Assembly (NCBI RefSeq): GCF_013085465.1
Contig: NZ_CP049838.1
Coordinates: 8,122,001-8,186,000 of the forward strand
Length of the DNA: 64,000 nucleotides
Direction of reading: 5' to 3'
From: Streptomyces asoensis
GTDB taxonomy: Bacteria > Actinomycetota > Actinomycetes > Streptomycetales > Streptomycetaceae
The notes under the pieces: generated by a model
What the model was told of the DNA's origin: nothing
What the model saw: the letters and a program-made list of their open reading frames with translations, nothing else
Databases searched by the model: none
Made by a program: the position numbers and the translations under genes
In this document: positions 8,421 through 16,906 of the stretch, in pieces
Numbering within the stretch: the first letter of the stretch is position 1
Layout: each line of letters starts with the position of its first letter

Positions 8421-10916
8421 GTGCACGGGAACGACCCCACCACCGGCACCCGCAGAGCAGAGACCCACAGACGACGTCCATCGCTGCGCAGAGCCATCGC
8501 CCTCCTGAGCGGCGCCCTGCTGGCCGGCGCGTCGCTCACCCTCGCCGCACCCGAGGTCGGCGCAGCCGTCGCCGCCCCGCTGGTCGCGGCCGAGGACTTC
8601 CAGCAGGTCACCCTCGCCAAGGGCGAGGCGGAGGTCGGCGAGCCCATGTCGCTCGCCGTGCTGCCCGACCGCTCCGTCCTGCACACCTCACGCGACGGCG
8701 AACTCCGGCTCACCGACGCCGCCGGCAACACGCGACTGGCCGGCAAGCTCGACGTCTACTCCCACGACGAGGAAGGCCTCCAAGGCATCGGGGTGGACCC
8801 GGAGTTCGCGGCCAACCGCTTCATCTACCTCTACTACGCACCGCCGTTGAACACTCCGGCGGGCGACGCCCCCGAGACCGGAACGGCTGCCGACTTCGCT
8901 CCCTTCGACGGGGTCAACCGTCTCTCCCGCTTCGTGCTCGGGACGGACGGGACGCTCGACGTCTCGAGCGAGACGAAGATCCTCGACGTACCCGCCTCAC
9001 GCGGCCTGTGCTGCCACGTCGGCGGCGACATCGACTTCGACGCGGCAGGGAACCTCTACCTGTCCACCGGCGACGACAGCAACCCCTTCCAGTCGGACGG
9101 CTTCACGCCCATCGACGGGCGCGACAACCGCAATCCCGCCTTCGACGCCCGCCGTTCCGCCGGCAACACCAACGACCTGCGCGGCAAGATCCTGCGCATC
9201 AAGGTGAACGCCGATGGCTCGTACGCCGTCCCGGACGGCAACCTGTTCGCGCCCGGCACGGACCGGACACGGCCCGAGATCTACGCGATGGGTTTCCGCA
9301 ACCCGTTCCGCTTCAGCGTCGACAAGGCCACCGGCATCCTCTACGTCGGCGACTACGGCCCCGATGCCGGTGCGGCCGATCCGGCTCGCGGACCGGCCGG
9401 TCAGGTCGAGTTCGCACGTGTCACCGGCCCCGGCAACTTCGGATGGCCGTTCTGCACGGGCGACAATGATCCGTATATCGCATACGATTTCGCGACGGGT
9501 GTATCCGGTGCGCCCTTCGACTGCGCCGCCCCGAAGAACACCTCGCCGCACAACACCGGCCTCACCGACCTGCCCCCGGCCCAACCCGCCTGGATTGCGT
9601 ACAACGGCCCGTCGGTACCCGAGTTCGGTGACGGTTCCGAGTCCCCGATGGGCGGCCCCGTCTACCACTACGACGCCTCGCTCGACTCGCCGGTGAAATT
9701 CCCGGAAGCGTACGACGGGAACTTCTTCGCCGGGGAGTTCGGCCGACGCTGGATCAAGCGCATCGTCAGTGACGCGAACGGCGCCGTGCAGTCGATCAAC
9801 GCCGTCCCGTGGACCGGTACCCAGGTGATGGACATGGCGTTCGGGCCCGACGGGGCGTTGTACGTCCTCGACTACGGCACCGCCTGGTTCGGCGGTGACG
9901 AGCACTCGGGTCTGTACCGCATCGAGAACGCCACCGACGGCCACTCCCCGGTCGCCCAGGCCACAGCCGATCGCACCTCGGGACAGTCCCCTCTGAAGGT
10001 ACGTTTCTCCTCCGCCGGCACGACCGACCAGGACGGCGACGAGCTCACCTACAGCTGGGACTTCGGCGACGGCGGCACCTCGACGGCGGCCGACCCCACG
10101 CACAAGTACAAGAAGAACGGCACGTACACCGCGACCCTGACCGCCGAGGACGGCTCCGGCCGTACCGGCAGCGCGAGCGTGCAGATCGTCGTGGGGAACA
10201 CGGCACCGAAGGTGGTGCTGGAAACGCCGAAGGACGGCCAGTTGTTCAGTTTCGGTGACGCGATCCCGTTCAAGGTGAGGGTCACCGACCCGGAGGACGG
10301 CAGGGCGATCGACTGCTCCAGGGTCGAGGTCACGTTCGTCCTCGGCCACGACAGCCACGGCCACCCGGTGACCTCGGCAAACGGTTGCACCGGCACCCTC
10401 CAGACCAGCGCCGACGGCGGCCACGACGAGGATGCCAACATCTTCGGAGTCCTCGACGCCGAGTACACCGACGGCGGAGGCGGCGGCCAGGCCCCGCTCA
10501 CCTCGCACGACCAGAACGTCCTTCAGCCCCGCCACCGCCAGGCCGAGCATTTCGGTGACTCGTCCGGCGTCACGCTCATCTCCAAGGACGTCGCCCACGG
10601 CGGCAGGACGGTCGGCGACATCGACAACGGTGACTGGATCTCCTTCACGCCGTACGTCCTCGGCAACGCCAAGAAGATCACGGCACGTGTTTCCTCGGGC
10701 GGCGCGGGCGGAACGCTGGAGATCCGCGCCGGCTCGCCGACCGGCACCCTGCTCGGCAAGGCCACCGTCCCGGTGACCGGCGGCTGGGAGACCTTCCAGG
10801 ACGTCAGCGCCGACCTGTCCCGCACCCCGCGCGGCACCACCACGCTCCACCTCGTCTTCAAGGGCGGCTCCGGCGCTCTCTTCGACGTGGACGACTTCAC
10901 CTTCACGACCGGCTGA
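8421..10916 (+). CDS. Secreted PQQ-type sugar dehydrogenase with PKD and CBM6-like domains
   Basis: An 831-residue exported protein. GTG 8421 follows CTGGAGGCATCC. An arginine-rich n-region and hydrophobic stretch (RRAIALLSGALLAGASLTLA) form the signal peptide. Residues about 55-510 resemble the glucose/sorbosone dehydrogenase beta-propeller, with GLQGIGVDPEFAANRFIYLY, RGKILRIKVN, MGFRNPFRFS and VMDMAFGPDGALYVLDYG. A PKD domain follows (YSWDFGDGGTSTAADPTHKY), then a carbohydrate-binding module-like jelly roll at about residues 695-830 (GDIDNGDWISFTPYVLG). It probably oxidises a sugar or glycan end outside the cell. Genes of this type often sit beside ThuA proteins, as here (11 bp downstream). 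Confidence 0.87.
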   Translation: MHGNDPTTGTRRAETHRRRPSLRRAIALLSGALLAGASLTLAAPEVGAAVAAPLVAAEDFQQVTLAKGEAEVGEPMSLAVLPDRSVLHTSRDGELRLTDAAGNTRLAGKLDVYSHDEEGLQGIGVDPEFAANRFIYLYYAPPLNTPAGDAPETGTAADFAPFDGVNRLSRFVLGTDGTLDVSSETKILDVPASRGLCCHVGGDIDFDAAGNLYLSTGDDSNPFQSDGFTPIDGRDNRNPAFDARRSAGNTNDLRGKILRIKVNADGSYAVPDGNLFAPGTDRTRPEIYAMGFRNPFRFSVDKATGILYVGDYGPDAGAADPARGPAGQVEFARVTGPGNFGWPFCTGDNDPYIAYDFATGVSGAPFDCAAPKNTSPHNTGLTDLPPAQPAWIAYNGPSVPEFGDGSESPMGGPVYHYDASLDSPVKFPEAYDGNFFAGEFGRRWIKRIVSDANGAVQSINAVPWTGTQVMDMAFGPDGALYVLDYGTAWFGGDEHSGLYRIENATDGHSPVAQATADRTSGQSPLKVRFSSAGTTDQDGDELTYSWDFGDGGTSTAADPTHKYKKNGTYTATLTAEDGSGRTGSASVQIVVGNTAPKVVLETPKDGQLFSFGDAIPFKVRVTDPEDGRAIDCSRVEVTFVLGHDSHGHPVTSANGCTGTLQTSADGGHDEDANIFGVLDAEYTDGGGGGQAPLTSHDQNVLQPRHRQAEHFGDSSGVTLISKDVAHGGRTVGDIDNGDWISFTPYVLGNAKKITARVSSGGAGGTLEIRAGSPTGTLLGKATVPVTGGWETFQDVSADLSRTPRGTTTLHLVFKGGSGALFDVDDFTFTTG

Positions 10917-10927
10917 GAGGAGGGCAC

Positions 10928-12313
10928 GTGATGCATGCAACCCGCCGACTGGCCACCGTCGTCGTGGGAGCGGCGCTGCTCCTCGGCAGTGTCTCGGGCC
11001 CGGCCGCCTCGCACTCCGGGGACAGCGGGAGCAAGGGCAGCGGAAAGGGAAACAGCGGGAAACGGTTGCTGGTCTTCTCCAAGACGGCCGGTTTCCGGCA
11101 CGACTCGATCCCGGACGGCGTCGCGGCGGTGCGGGAGCTCGGCGCGACGGGCGGCTTCGGAGTCGACGCCACCGAAGACGCGGGCGCGTTCACGCCGGGG
11201 AACCTGCGGCGCTATGACGCCGTCGTCTTCCTGTCGACGACCGGGGATGTCCTGGACGCCGCACAGCAGGCCGCCTTCGAGGGCTACATCCGGCACGGCG
11301 GCGGCTATGTCGGTGTCCACGCGGCGGCCGACACCGAATACGACTGGGAGTTCTACGGCGGCCTCGCCGGCGCCTGGTTCCAGTCGCACCCGGCGATCCA
11401 GCCGGCGACGGTCGACGTCGAGGACCGGGCCCACCCCGCGACCTCGGGACTCGCCGGCACCTGGAACCGCACCGACGAGTGGTACAACTACCGTTCCAAC
11501 CCGCGCGAGCGGGCCCACGTCCTGGCCTCGCTCGACGAGCAGTCGTACACGGGCGGCACCATGAACGGCGACCATCCGATCGCCTGGTGCCAGAAGTATC
11601 AGGGCGGCCGCGCCTTCTACACCGGGGGCGGCCACACGAAGGAGTCCTACGCGGATCCTGCATTCCGTGGACACCTACTGGGCGGCATACTGTATGCGGT
11701 CGCCGATGTCCAGGCCGACTGTCGACCGGAGAACGGATACCGTCCACTCTTCGACGGCACATCCCTGAACGGCTGGCAGCAGGCCGGCCCCGGCTCCTTC
11801 ACCCTCTCCGACGACGGCACGCTGACGTCGACGGGCGGAATGGGTCTGCTCTGGTATGCCGGTCGGAGCTTCGGGGCGTACTCACTGAAGCTCGACTGGA
11901 GGACCACAGCCGCCGGTCCGAGCGACCCCGGCGACGACAACTCCGGTGTGTTCGTGGGCTTCCCGCCGTCGGACGACCCGTGGTCCGCCGTGAACAACGG
12001 CTACGAGATCCAGATCGACGCCACCGACGTCCCCGAGAAGACCACCGGTTCGGTCTACGGCTTCCGGTCCGCCGACCTGAAGAAGCGGGACCGCGCGCTG
12101 AACCCGCCGGGGGAGTGGAACACGTACGAGATCCGGGTGGAGGGCGAACGCCTGCGCGTCTGGCTCAACGGCGTGCAGATCAACGACTTCACCAACACCG
12201 ACCCGGCGCGGAGTCTGCGCGACGGACACCTCGGTCTCCAGAACCACGGAGCCGACGACCAGGTGTCCTTCCGCGACGTCCGGATCAAGGAACTGCCCGG
12301 TCAGGGCGACTGA
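10928..12313 (+). CDS. Secreted ThuA-like / DUF1080 (3-keto-disaccharide hydrolase-like) protein
   Basis: A 461-residue protein. GTG 10928 or the adjacent ATG 10931 serves as start behind GAGAGGAGGG. A signal peptide (LATVVVGAALLLGSVSG) is followed by a short Gly/Ser/Lys linker. Residues about 42-260 are a ThuA/class I glutamine-amidotransferase-like fold (LLVFSKTAGFRHDSIPDG; GGGYVGVHAAADTEYDW). Residues about 268-455 are the DUF1080 concanavalin-like fold (GYRPLFDGTSLNGWQQAG; NNGYEIQIDATD). ThuA proteins are linked to trehalose/disaccharide use, and DUF1080 members cleave 3-keto-glycosides. Beside the secreted dehydrogenase upstream this suggests extracellular oxidation then cleavage of a glycoside. 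Confidence 0.87.
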   Translation: MMHATRRLATVVVGAALLLGSVSGPAASHSGDSGSKGSGKGNSGKRLLVFSKTAGFRHDSIPDGVAAVRELGATGGFGVDATEDAGAFTPGNLRRYDAVVFLSTTGDVLDAAQQAAFEGYIRHGGGYVGVHAAADTEYDWEFYGGLAGAWFQSHPAIQPATVDVEDRAHPATSGLAGTWNRTDEWYNYRSNPRERAHVLASLDEQSYTGGTMNGDHPIAWCQKYQGGRAFYTGGGHTKESYADPAFRGHLLGGILYAVADVQADCRPENGYRPLFDGTSLNGWQQAGPGSFTLSDDGTLTSTGGMGLLWYAGRSFGAYSLKLDWRTTAAGPSDPGDDNSGVFVGFPPSDDPWSAVNNGYEIQIDATDVPEKTTGSVYGFRSADLKKRDRALNPPGEWNTYEIRVEGERLRVWLNGVQINDFTNTDPARSLRDGHLGLQNHGADDQVSFRDVRIKELPGQGD

Positions 12314-12405
12314 ACGGCGGCGGGCGGGGGACGCCGGACCCCCGCCCGCCGTCACCACCCCGATCCATCACCGCGCCGAACTCCCCAGCCCTCTCGGCCC
12401 GTTCG

Positions 12406-12446
12406 TCTTCCTTCCTCCCTCCCTCCCCCCTCCCTCCCTTCCTCCC
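12406..12446 (+). repeat. 41-nt uninterrupted pyrimidine tract
   Basis: Only C and T occur on the + strand for 41 bases, built from CCTCCCT-like steps, in the 174-bp gap before the ebo-type cluster. It ends 42 bases before the inositol-phosphate synthase start. Such a tract could act as an unstructured mRNA leader or Rho-loading site; no role is proven. Confidence 0.7.
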
Positions 12447-12487
12447 GCCTCGTTCTCCGGGGTTCGCGCACGACAAGGAGGCTGCCC

Positions 12488-13702
12488 ATGTCCGCGTCCC
12501 TTTCCCGTCCCCCGCGCGTCGGCGTCTGGCTGATCGGGGCCCGCGGTTCCGTGGCCACCACCGTGGTCGCGGGGTGCGCCGCCGTCACGGCCGGCCTGCA
12601 CCCGCCGACGGGCCTGGTCACCGAGACGCCCGCGTTCGCCGACAGCGGCTTGCCCACCTTGTCCTCCCTCGTCTTCGGCGGACACGACACGACCGACTGC
12701 CCTCTGCCCAAACGCGCTGAGCAACTCGCGGCCGGAGGAGTCCTCCCGGCAGGCCTCCCCGCGGCGGTCGAAGCCGAACTCGCCGCCGCCGACCGGGAGA
12801 TCAGGCCCGGAGGCCCTGTTCCGGGGGACACCCGTAGCGACGAGCGGCTGATCAGCGAGTTCGCCGCCGACCTACGCGACTTCGTACGCCGGTGCGGTCT
12901 CGCGCGTGCGGTGGTGGTGAACGTGGCCTCGACCGAACCGGCGGCGACCGGCTCCGCGCTGCCGCCGAGTTCCCTCTACGCGGCCGCGGCCCTGCGAGCC
13001 GGCTGCCCGTACGTGAACTTCACCCCGTCCACGGGATTGCACCACCCGGGGCTGGCGCCCGTGGCGGAGGCGAGCGGGCTGCCGTACGCCGGCCGGGACG
13101 GCAAGACTGGGCAGACACTGCTGCGCTCCGTCCTGGGGCCGATGTTCGCCCAGCGGGCGCTGGCCGTCCGGGCCTGGTCCGGCACCAACCTCCTGGGCGG
13201 CGGTGACGGAGCGGCCCTGGCCGACCCGGCCGCCGCCGAGGCGAAGAACGCGGGCAAGGAACGCGTCCTCGCCGACACTCTCGGCACCACTCCCGAGGGC
13301 CGGGTCCATATCGACGACGTCCCGGTACTGGGGGACTGGAAGACCGCCTGGGACCACGTCGCCTTCGACGGCTTCCTGGGCACCCGCATGATTCTCCAGA
13401 CCATCTGGCAGGGCTGCGACTCCGCGCTCGCGGCACCCCTCGTCCTCGACCTGGCCCGCCTCGCGGCCCGGGCCCACGAAGCCGGCCTGTCCGGCCCGCT
13501 CAGCGAACTCGCCTTCTTCTTCAAGGACCCCGTGGGCGAAGCGCCGTCGGCCTTGGCGGAGCAGCACGCGCAACTGGAGCGGTTCGCCCGACGGCTGGGG
13601 GGCGGCGGGGGTGTGGGCGGCGAGAGCGCCGAGACCGGCGAACGGGAGACGCCCGGGGGACGGCACGATCGCGCGACGAGGTCAGGCGAGGAGACGGGAT
13701 GA
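12488..13702 (+). CDS. Inositol-3-phosphate synthase-like enzyme, first gene of the ebo-type cluster
   Basis: A 404-residue protein. ATG 12488 has an ideal AAGGAGG at 12475-12481. The Rossmann start RVGVWLIGARGSVATTVVAG, the SGTNLLGGGDGAAL loop, and the motif around KNAGKERVL and WDHVAFDGFLGTRM identify the myo-inositol-phosphate synthase family (NAD-dependent cyclisation of glucose 6-phosphate). The last 35 residues are Gly/Glu-rich and not part of the fold. It overlaps the prenyltransferase start by 4 bases, so it is translationally coupled to an ebo operon. In known ebo operons a 3-dehydroquinate-synthase-like cyclase (EboD) is present; this enzyme probably fills that sugar-cyclase role. 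Confidence 0.87.
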   Translation: MSASLSRPPRVGVWLIGARGSVATTVVAGCAAVTAGLHPPTGLVTETPAFADSGLPTLSSLVFGGHDTTDCPLPKRAEQLAAGGVLPAGLPAAVEAELAAADREIRPGGPVPGDTRSDERLISEFAADLRDFVRRCGLARAVVVNVASTEPAATGSALPPSSLYAAAALRAGCPYVNFTPSTGLHHPGLAPVAEASGLPYAGRDGKTGQTLLRSVLGPMFAQRALAVRAWSGTNLLGGGDGAALADPAAAEAKNAGKERVLADTLGTTPEGRVHIDDVPVLGDWKTAWDHVAFDGFLGTRMILQTIWQGCDSALAAPLVLDLARLAARAHEAGLSGPLSELAFFFKDPVGEAPSALAEQHAQLERFARRLGGGGGVGGESAETGERETPGGRHDRATRSGEETG

Positions 13703-14982
13703 GCGAGGGCGGAGCGGTGCGTGGAGCTGAGGGGCGGGCGGCCGCGGCGGCCACCGTGCCGGACGGGGGGAGGGCGGCGGAGGCCGGCACGTCGGGCGGT
13801 TGTGTGGCTGCGGAGGCCGGTACGTCGGACCGGAGGGTGGCTTCGGAGGCAGGTACGTCGGACCGGAGGGTGGCTTCGGAGGCCGGTACGTCGGACCGGA
13901 GGGTGGCTTCGGAGGCCGGTACGTCGGACCGGAGGATGGCTTCGGAGGCAGGTACGTCGGATGGGCGGGCGGCTGGGGAGACAGGTACGTCGGGAGGGCT
14001 GGCCGATGGGGTGGTCGGCGCCTCGGAGAGGAACCGCGCTCGCGTGCGGGCCTGGGCCGAACTGCTGCGACTGCCCGCCCTGTTCACGGTCCCCGGCGAC
14101 GCGCTGGCGGGCGCCGCCGCGCTCACCGCGCGCCCCGACCACCGGACCCTGCTCGCCATCGGCTCCTCCCTCTGCCTGTACGAGGCCGGCATGGTTCTCA
14201 ACGACTGGGCGGATCGCGCGGAGGACGCCGTCGAACGCCCCCACCGCCCTCTCCCCTCCGGCCGGGTGAGCCCCACCGCCGCCTTCACGGCGGCCTGCGC
14301 CTTCACCGCCGCCGGCCTAGCCCTGGCCACTCGGGCAGGCCGCCCGGCCCTGACGGTCGCGGCTCCGCTCGCGGCCACCGTCTGGTCCTACGACCTGGCC
14401 CTGAAGCACACGCCCGCGGGCCCGTTCGCCATGGCCGCCGCCCGTTGCCTGGATCTCCTCCTCGGCGCCGCGGCCACCGCAGGACGCGCGCGCCCGGCCC
14501 TTCCCTCCGCCGCGCTCCTGGCCACGCACACGCTCGCGGTCACGACCCTGTCCCGCCAGGAAACCCGCGAGGGCACGCCGACGGCAGCCCTGGCAGCTCT
14601 GGCCACGACAGGCGCACTGACCTGGCTGTTGCAGCGTCGACCGACACCCGGCCTGCCAACGAAACGACGGTCACCTGACGGGCAGTTGCACGGTCATCAT
14701 GGGAGGTCAGGGCCAGGGCCAGGATCCCCACACCCCCTGCCCGCGCCGCTGACCGCAGCGCTCGCCGCCACCTACGCCACCACCACGGCCCGCTCCTACC
14801 TGCACGCCTCCCTCAACCCGTCCCCTCCTCTCACCCAACAAGCTGTCGGCGCCGGCATTCGCGGCACCATTCCCCTCCAGGCCGCTCTCATCGCCCGCTC
14901 GGGAGCCACCGCCACCGCGCTGCTCACAGCAGCCCTGGCACCGGTCGCCCGGAGACTCGCGAGGCGGGTGAGCATCACGTGA
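13699..14982 (+). CDS. eboC: UbiA-family prenyltransferase EboC with repeat-rich N-terminus
   Basis: A 427-residue protein in an ATGA overlap with the preceding gene. The membrane domain starts near residue 115 (ARVRAWAELLRLPALFTVPG) and has the UbiA aspartate motif NDWADRAEDAVERPHRPLPS, which binds Mg-diphosphate of the prenyl donor. LDLLLGAAATAGRA takes the place of the second motif. UbiA proteins transfer a prenyl group to an acceptor in the membrane; in ebo clusters EboC is thought to prenylate a small molecule for export. The first 110 residues are unusual: 11-residue repeats (TSDRRVASEAG) encoded by 33-bp units. A later start may be used, but the upstream one is coupled to the previous stop. 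Confidence 0.85.
   Translation: MSEGGAVRGAEGRAAAAATVPDGGRAAEAGTSGGCVAAEAGTSDRRVASEAGTSDRRVASEAGTSDRRVASEAGTSDRRMASEAGTSDGRAAGETGTSGGLADGVVGASERNRARVRAWAELLRLPALFTVPGDALAGAAALTARPDHRTLLAIGSSLCLYEAGMVLNDWADRAEDAVERPHRPLPSGRVSPTAAFTAACAFTAAGLALATRAGRPALTVAAPLAATVWSYDLALKHTPAGPFAMAAARCLDLLLGAAATAGRARPALPSAALLATHTLAVTTLSRQETREGTPTAALAALATTGALTWLLQRRPTPGLPTKRRSPDGQLHGHHGRSGPGPGSPHPLPAPLTAALAATYATTTARSYLHASLNPSPPLTQQAVGAGIRGTIPLQAALIARSGATATALLTAALAPVARRLARRVSIT
13786..14016 (+). repeat. 33-bp in-frame tandem repeat, about 7 copies, in eboC
   Basis: Units start every 33 bp at 13786, 13819, 13852, 13885, 13918, 13951 and 13984. The four central copies (13819-13950) are almost identical and begin GGTACGTCGGACCGGAGG; the outer ones are degenerate. 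Each encodes 11 residues near TSDRRVASEAG. Because the period is a multiple of three, copy-number change would keep the frame. Confidence 0.95.
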
Positions 14983-16082
14983 AGCCCGGACCTACGAGCC
15001 GCGAGAGCGGCCCCAACGAGAAGACCTCGAACGCCATCACCCCGCACCCTCCCTCGCCTTCACTCCCGTCTCCGCCCCCGCCCCCGCGCTCGCTCCCGCT
15101 CCCGCTCCGCTTCGGCTACGGCACGAACGGCCTCGCCGATCTCCGCCTCGACGACGCCCTCGCCCTGCTCGCCGACCTCGGCTACGACGGCGTCGGACTG
15201 ACGCTCGACCACATGCACCTCGACCCGTTCGCCCCGGACCTCGCCGTCCGCATCCGACACATCGCGCACCGACTGGACGCCCTCGGGCTGGACGTCACCG
15301 TCGAGACCGGCGCCCGCTATGTCCTGGACGCGCGCCGCAAGCACGGCCCCTCCCTCCTGGATCCGGAGCCGGACGATCGCGCCCGCCGCGTCGACCTGCT
15401 GCTCCGCGCCGTCCGGATCGCCGGTGATCTCGGTGCGCATGCCGTCCACTGCTTCAGCGGAACCCTCCCGCCAGGCACGGCGGCGGAGACCGCGTGGCAG
15501 CGCCTCGCCGAGACTCTCGCCCCCGTCCTGGACGCCGCCGCGTCCGGCGGCACCCCCCTCGCCATCGAACCCGAACCCGGTCACCTCCTGGCGACTCTCG
15601 CCGACTTCCACCGGCTCCGCCTGGCCCTGGACGGCCCGGCGTCCCTCGGCCTCACTCTCGACATCGGCCACTGCCAGTGCCTCGAGCCGCTCCCGCCCGC
15701 CGACTGCGTACGCGCCGCGGCGCCCTGGCTGCGGCACGTCCAGATCGAGGACATGCGCCGTGATGTCCACGAACACCTTCCCTTCGGGGACGGCGAGATC
15801 GACTTCCCGCCCGTCCTCGCCGCTCTCGCCGACACCGGCTACCGCGGGCTGACAGTGGTTGAACTGCCCCGCCACTCCCACGCCGGCCCCCACTACGCCG
15901 AAGCCTCCCTCCCCTTCCTCCGCCGCGCGGCGGCATCCGCTCAAGTCACCGTCACCGTCACCGACCACGCCGATCCGAAGTCGCCCTCCTCCCCAGTCCC
16001 GAGCCGCCCGTCCCGGGCGGCGAATCTGCCCGTCGCGCCACCTGGCGAGCCCTCCGCCATCCGAGAAGGGAGCACTCCATGA
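14979..16082 (+). CDS. Sugar phosphate isomerase/epimerase-like TIM barrel in the ebo-type cluster
   Basis: A 367-residue protein starting at GTG 14979 in a GTGA overlap with eboC. After about 40 Pro/Ser-rich residues the barrel begins at LRFGYGTNGLADLRLDDALA. Metal-ligand candidates are in LAIEPEPGHLL, GLTLDIGHCQC, RHVQIEDMRRDVHEHLPFGDGEIDF and LTVVELPRHSH, the order expected for xylose-isomerase-like enzymes. It should act on a sugar or cyclitol phosphate intermediate of the cluster. The C-terminal 45 residues are again low-complexity. The 4-base overlaps on both sides (eboC and eboA) make membership of the operon certain; the reaction is not known. Confidence 0.85.
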   Translation: MKPGPTSRESGPNEKTSNAITPHPPSPSLPSPPPPPRSLPLPLRFGYGTNGLADLRLDDALALLADLGYDGVGLTLDHMHLDPFAPDLAVRIRHIAHRLDALGLDVTVETGARYVLDARRKHGPSLLDPEPDDRARRVDLLLRAVRIAGDLGAHAVHCFSGTLPPGTAAETAWQRLAETLAPVLDAAASGGTPLAIEPEPGHLLATLADFHRLRLALDGPASLGLTLDIGHCQCLEPLPPADCVRAAAPWLRHVQIEDMRRDVHEHLPFGDGEIDFPPVLAALADTGYRGLTVVELPRHSHAGPHYAEASLPFLRRAAASAQVTVTVTDHADPKSPSSPVPSRPSRAANLPVAPPGEPSAIREGSTP

Positions 16083-16906
16083 CCCACCCTCACGCCGCCC
16101 TGGCGACCCCGGAAGCGGAACACGCGGGCACCACCCTGGCCCGCACTCCTCTCGACGCCCTGCACAGCCACCTCGACACCCACCTCGAGGCGACCGCCCG
16201 CGTCTGGTTCCGCCGGGCTCTCGACGAGGCCGCCGCCCACCCGGGCACTCATGGGCCCATCTCGGTGTGGGAGTTGCGCCTCGCCGAGGCCGGTCGCCGT
16301 TGCGGCAGCCGTTACGCCGACGCCGCCCGCGTGCTCATCCTCCGCGCGGCCCGCGCCGACCCGGCGTCCCTGGCCCGCGTCTATTTCCAGGGCACCGCCG
16401 AAGAACGTCGAGCGGTCCTGCACGCGCTGCCCCACCTCGTGTCCGGGCCCGACGCCCTCCCGCTGGTCGAGGACGCCCTGCGCACCCATGACACCCGGCT
16501 CCTCGCGGCCGCCGTCGGCCCCTACGCCGCCCGTCACCTCGATGCGCACGCCTGGCGCCACGCCGTCCTGAAATGCCTCTTCGCCGGAGTGCCCGTCGAC
16601 GAGGTGGCGGGCCTCGAACAGCGCGCCCGCGCCGACGCCGAACTCGCCCGCATGCTCGTCGACTACGCCACCGAACGCACCGCCGCGGGCCGCCCCGTCC
16701 CGCGCGATCTGCAACGCGTCCTGACGCTGACCGATCCGGCGGCTCTGACCGATCCGGCGGCTCTGACCGATCCGACGGCTCTGACCGATCCGGCGGCTCT
16801 GACCGCAGCCGACCCGGACGCACCCACCCCACACCTCCACCGCGCGGACCCCCCTGGCGCGGGCAGTCCCCGCCGCCCGGCCCACCCCCACGGCAAGGAG
16901 TCCTGA
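16079..16906 (+). CDS. eboA: EboA-domain protein
   Basis: A 275-residue, mostly helical protein in an ATGA overlap with the TIM-barrel gene. The region from about residue 55 to 215 shows the EboA pattern, especially HAVLKCLFAGVPVDEVAGL followed by ADAELARMLVDYATERTAAG. EboA has no assigned reaction; in ebo operons it is one of the core genes linked to trafficking or export of a metabolite (shown for scytonemin precursors in cyanobacteria). The C-terminal tail holds four hexapeptide repeats (LTDPAA type) encoded by 18-bp units at 16727-16798, plus a Pro-rich end. The stop shares a base with the next start (TGATG). Confidence 0.83.
   Translation: MTHPHAALATPEAEHAGTTLARTPLDALHSHLDTHLEATARVWFRRALDEAAAHPGTHGPISVWELRLAEAGRRCGSRYADAARVLILRAARADPASLARVYFQGTAEERRAVLHALPHLVSGPDALPLVEDALRTHDTRLLAAAVGPYAARHLDAHAWRHAVLKCLFAGVPVDEVAGLEQRARADAELARMLVDYATERTAAGRPVPRDLQRVLTLTDPAALTDPAALTDPTALTDPAALTAADPDAPTPHLHRADPPGAGSPRRPAHPHGKES
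16727..16798 (+). repeat. 18-bp in-frame tandem repeat, 4 copies, in eboA
   Basis: CTGACCGATCCGGCGGCT repeats at 16727, 16745, 16763 (one base different) and 16781, encoding LTDPAA units near the C-terminus of EboA. A fifth partial unit follows. Confidence 0.95.

Noticed and set aside
13786..14016. Regular 33-bp repeats as a CRISPR array
   Set aside because: Units are directly adjacent with no unique spacers and stay in the eboC reading frame, so this is a coding tandem repeat.
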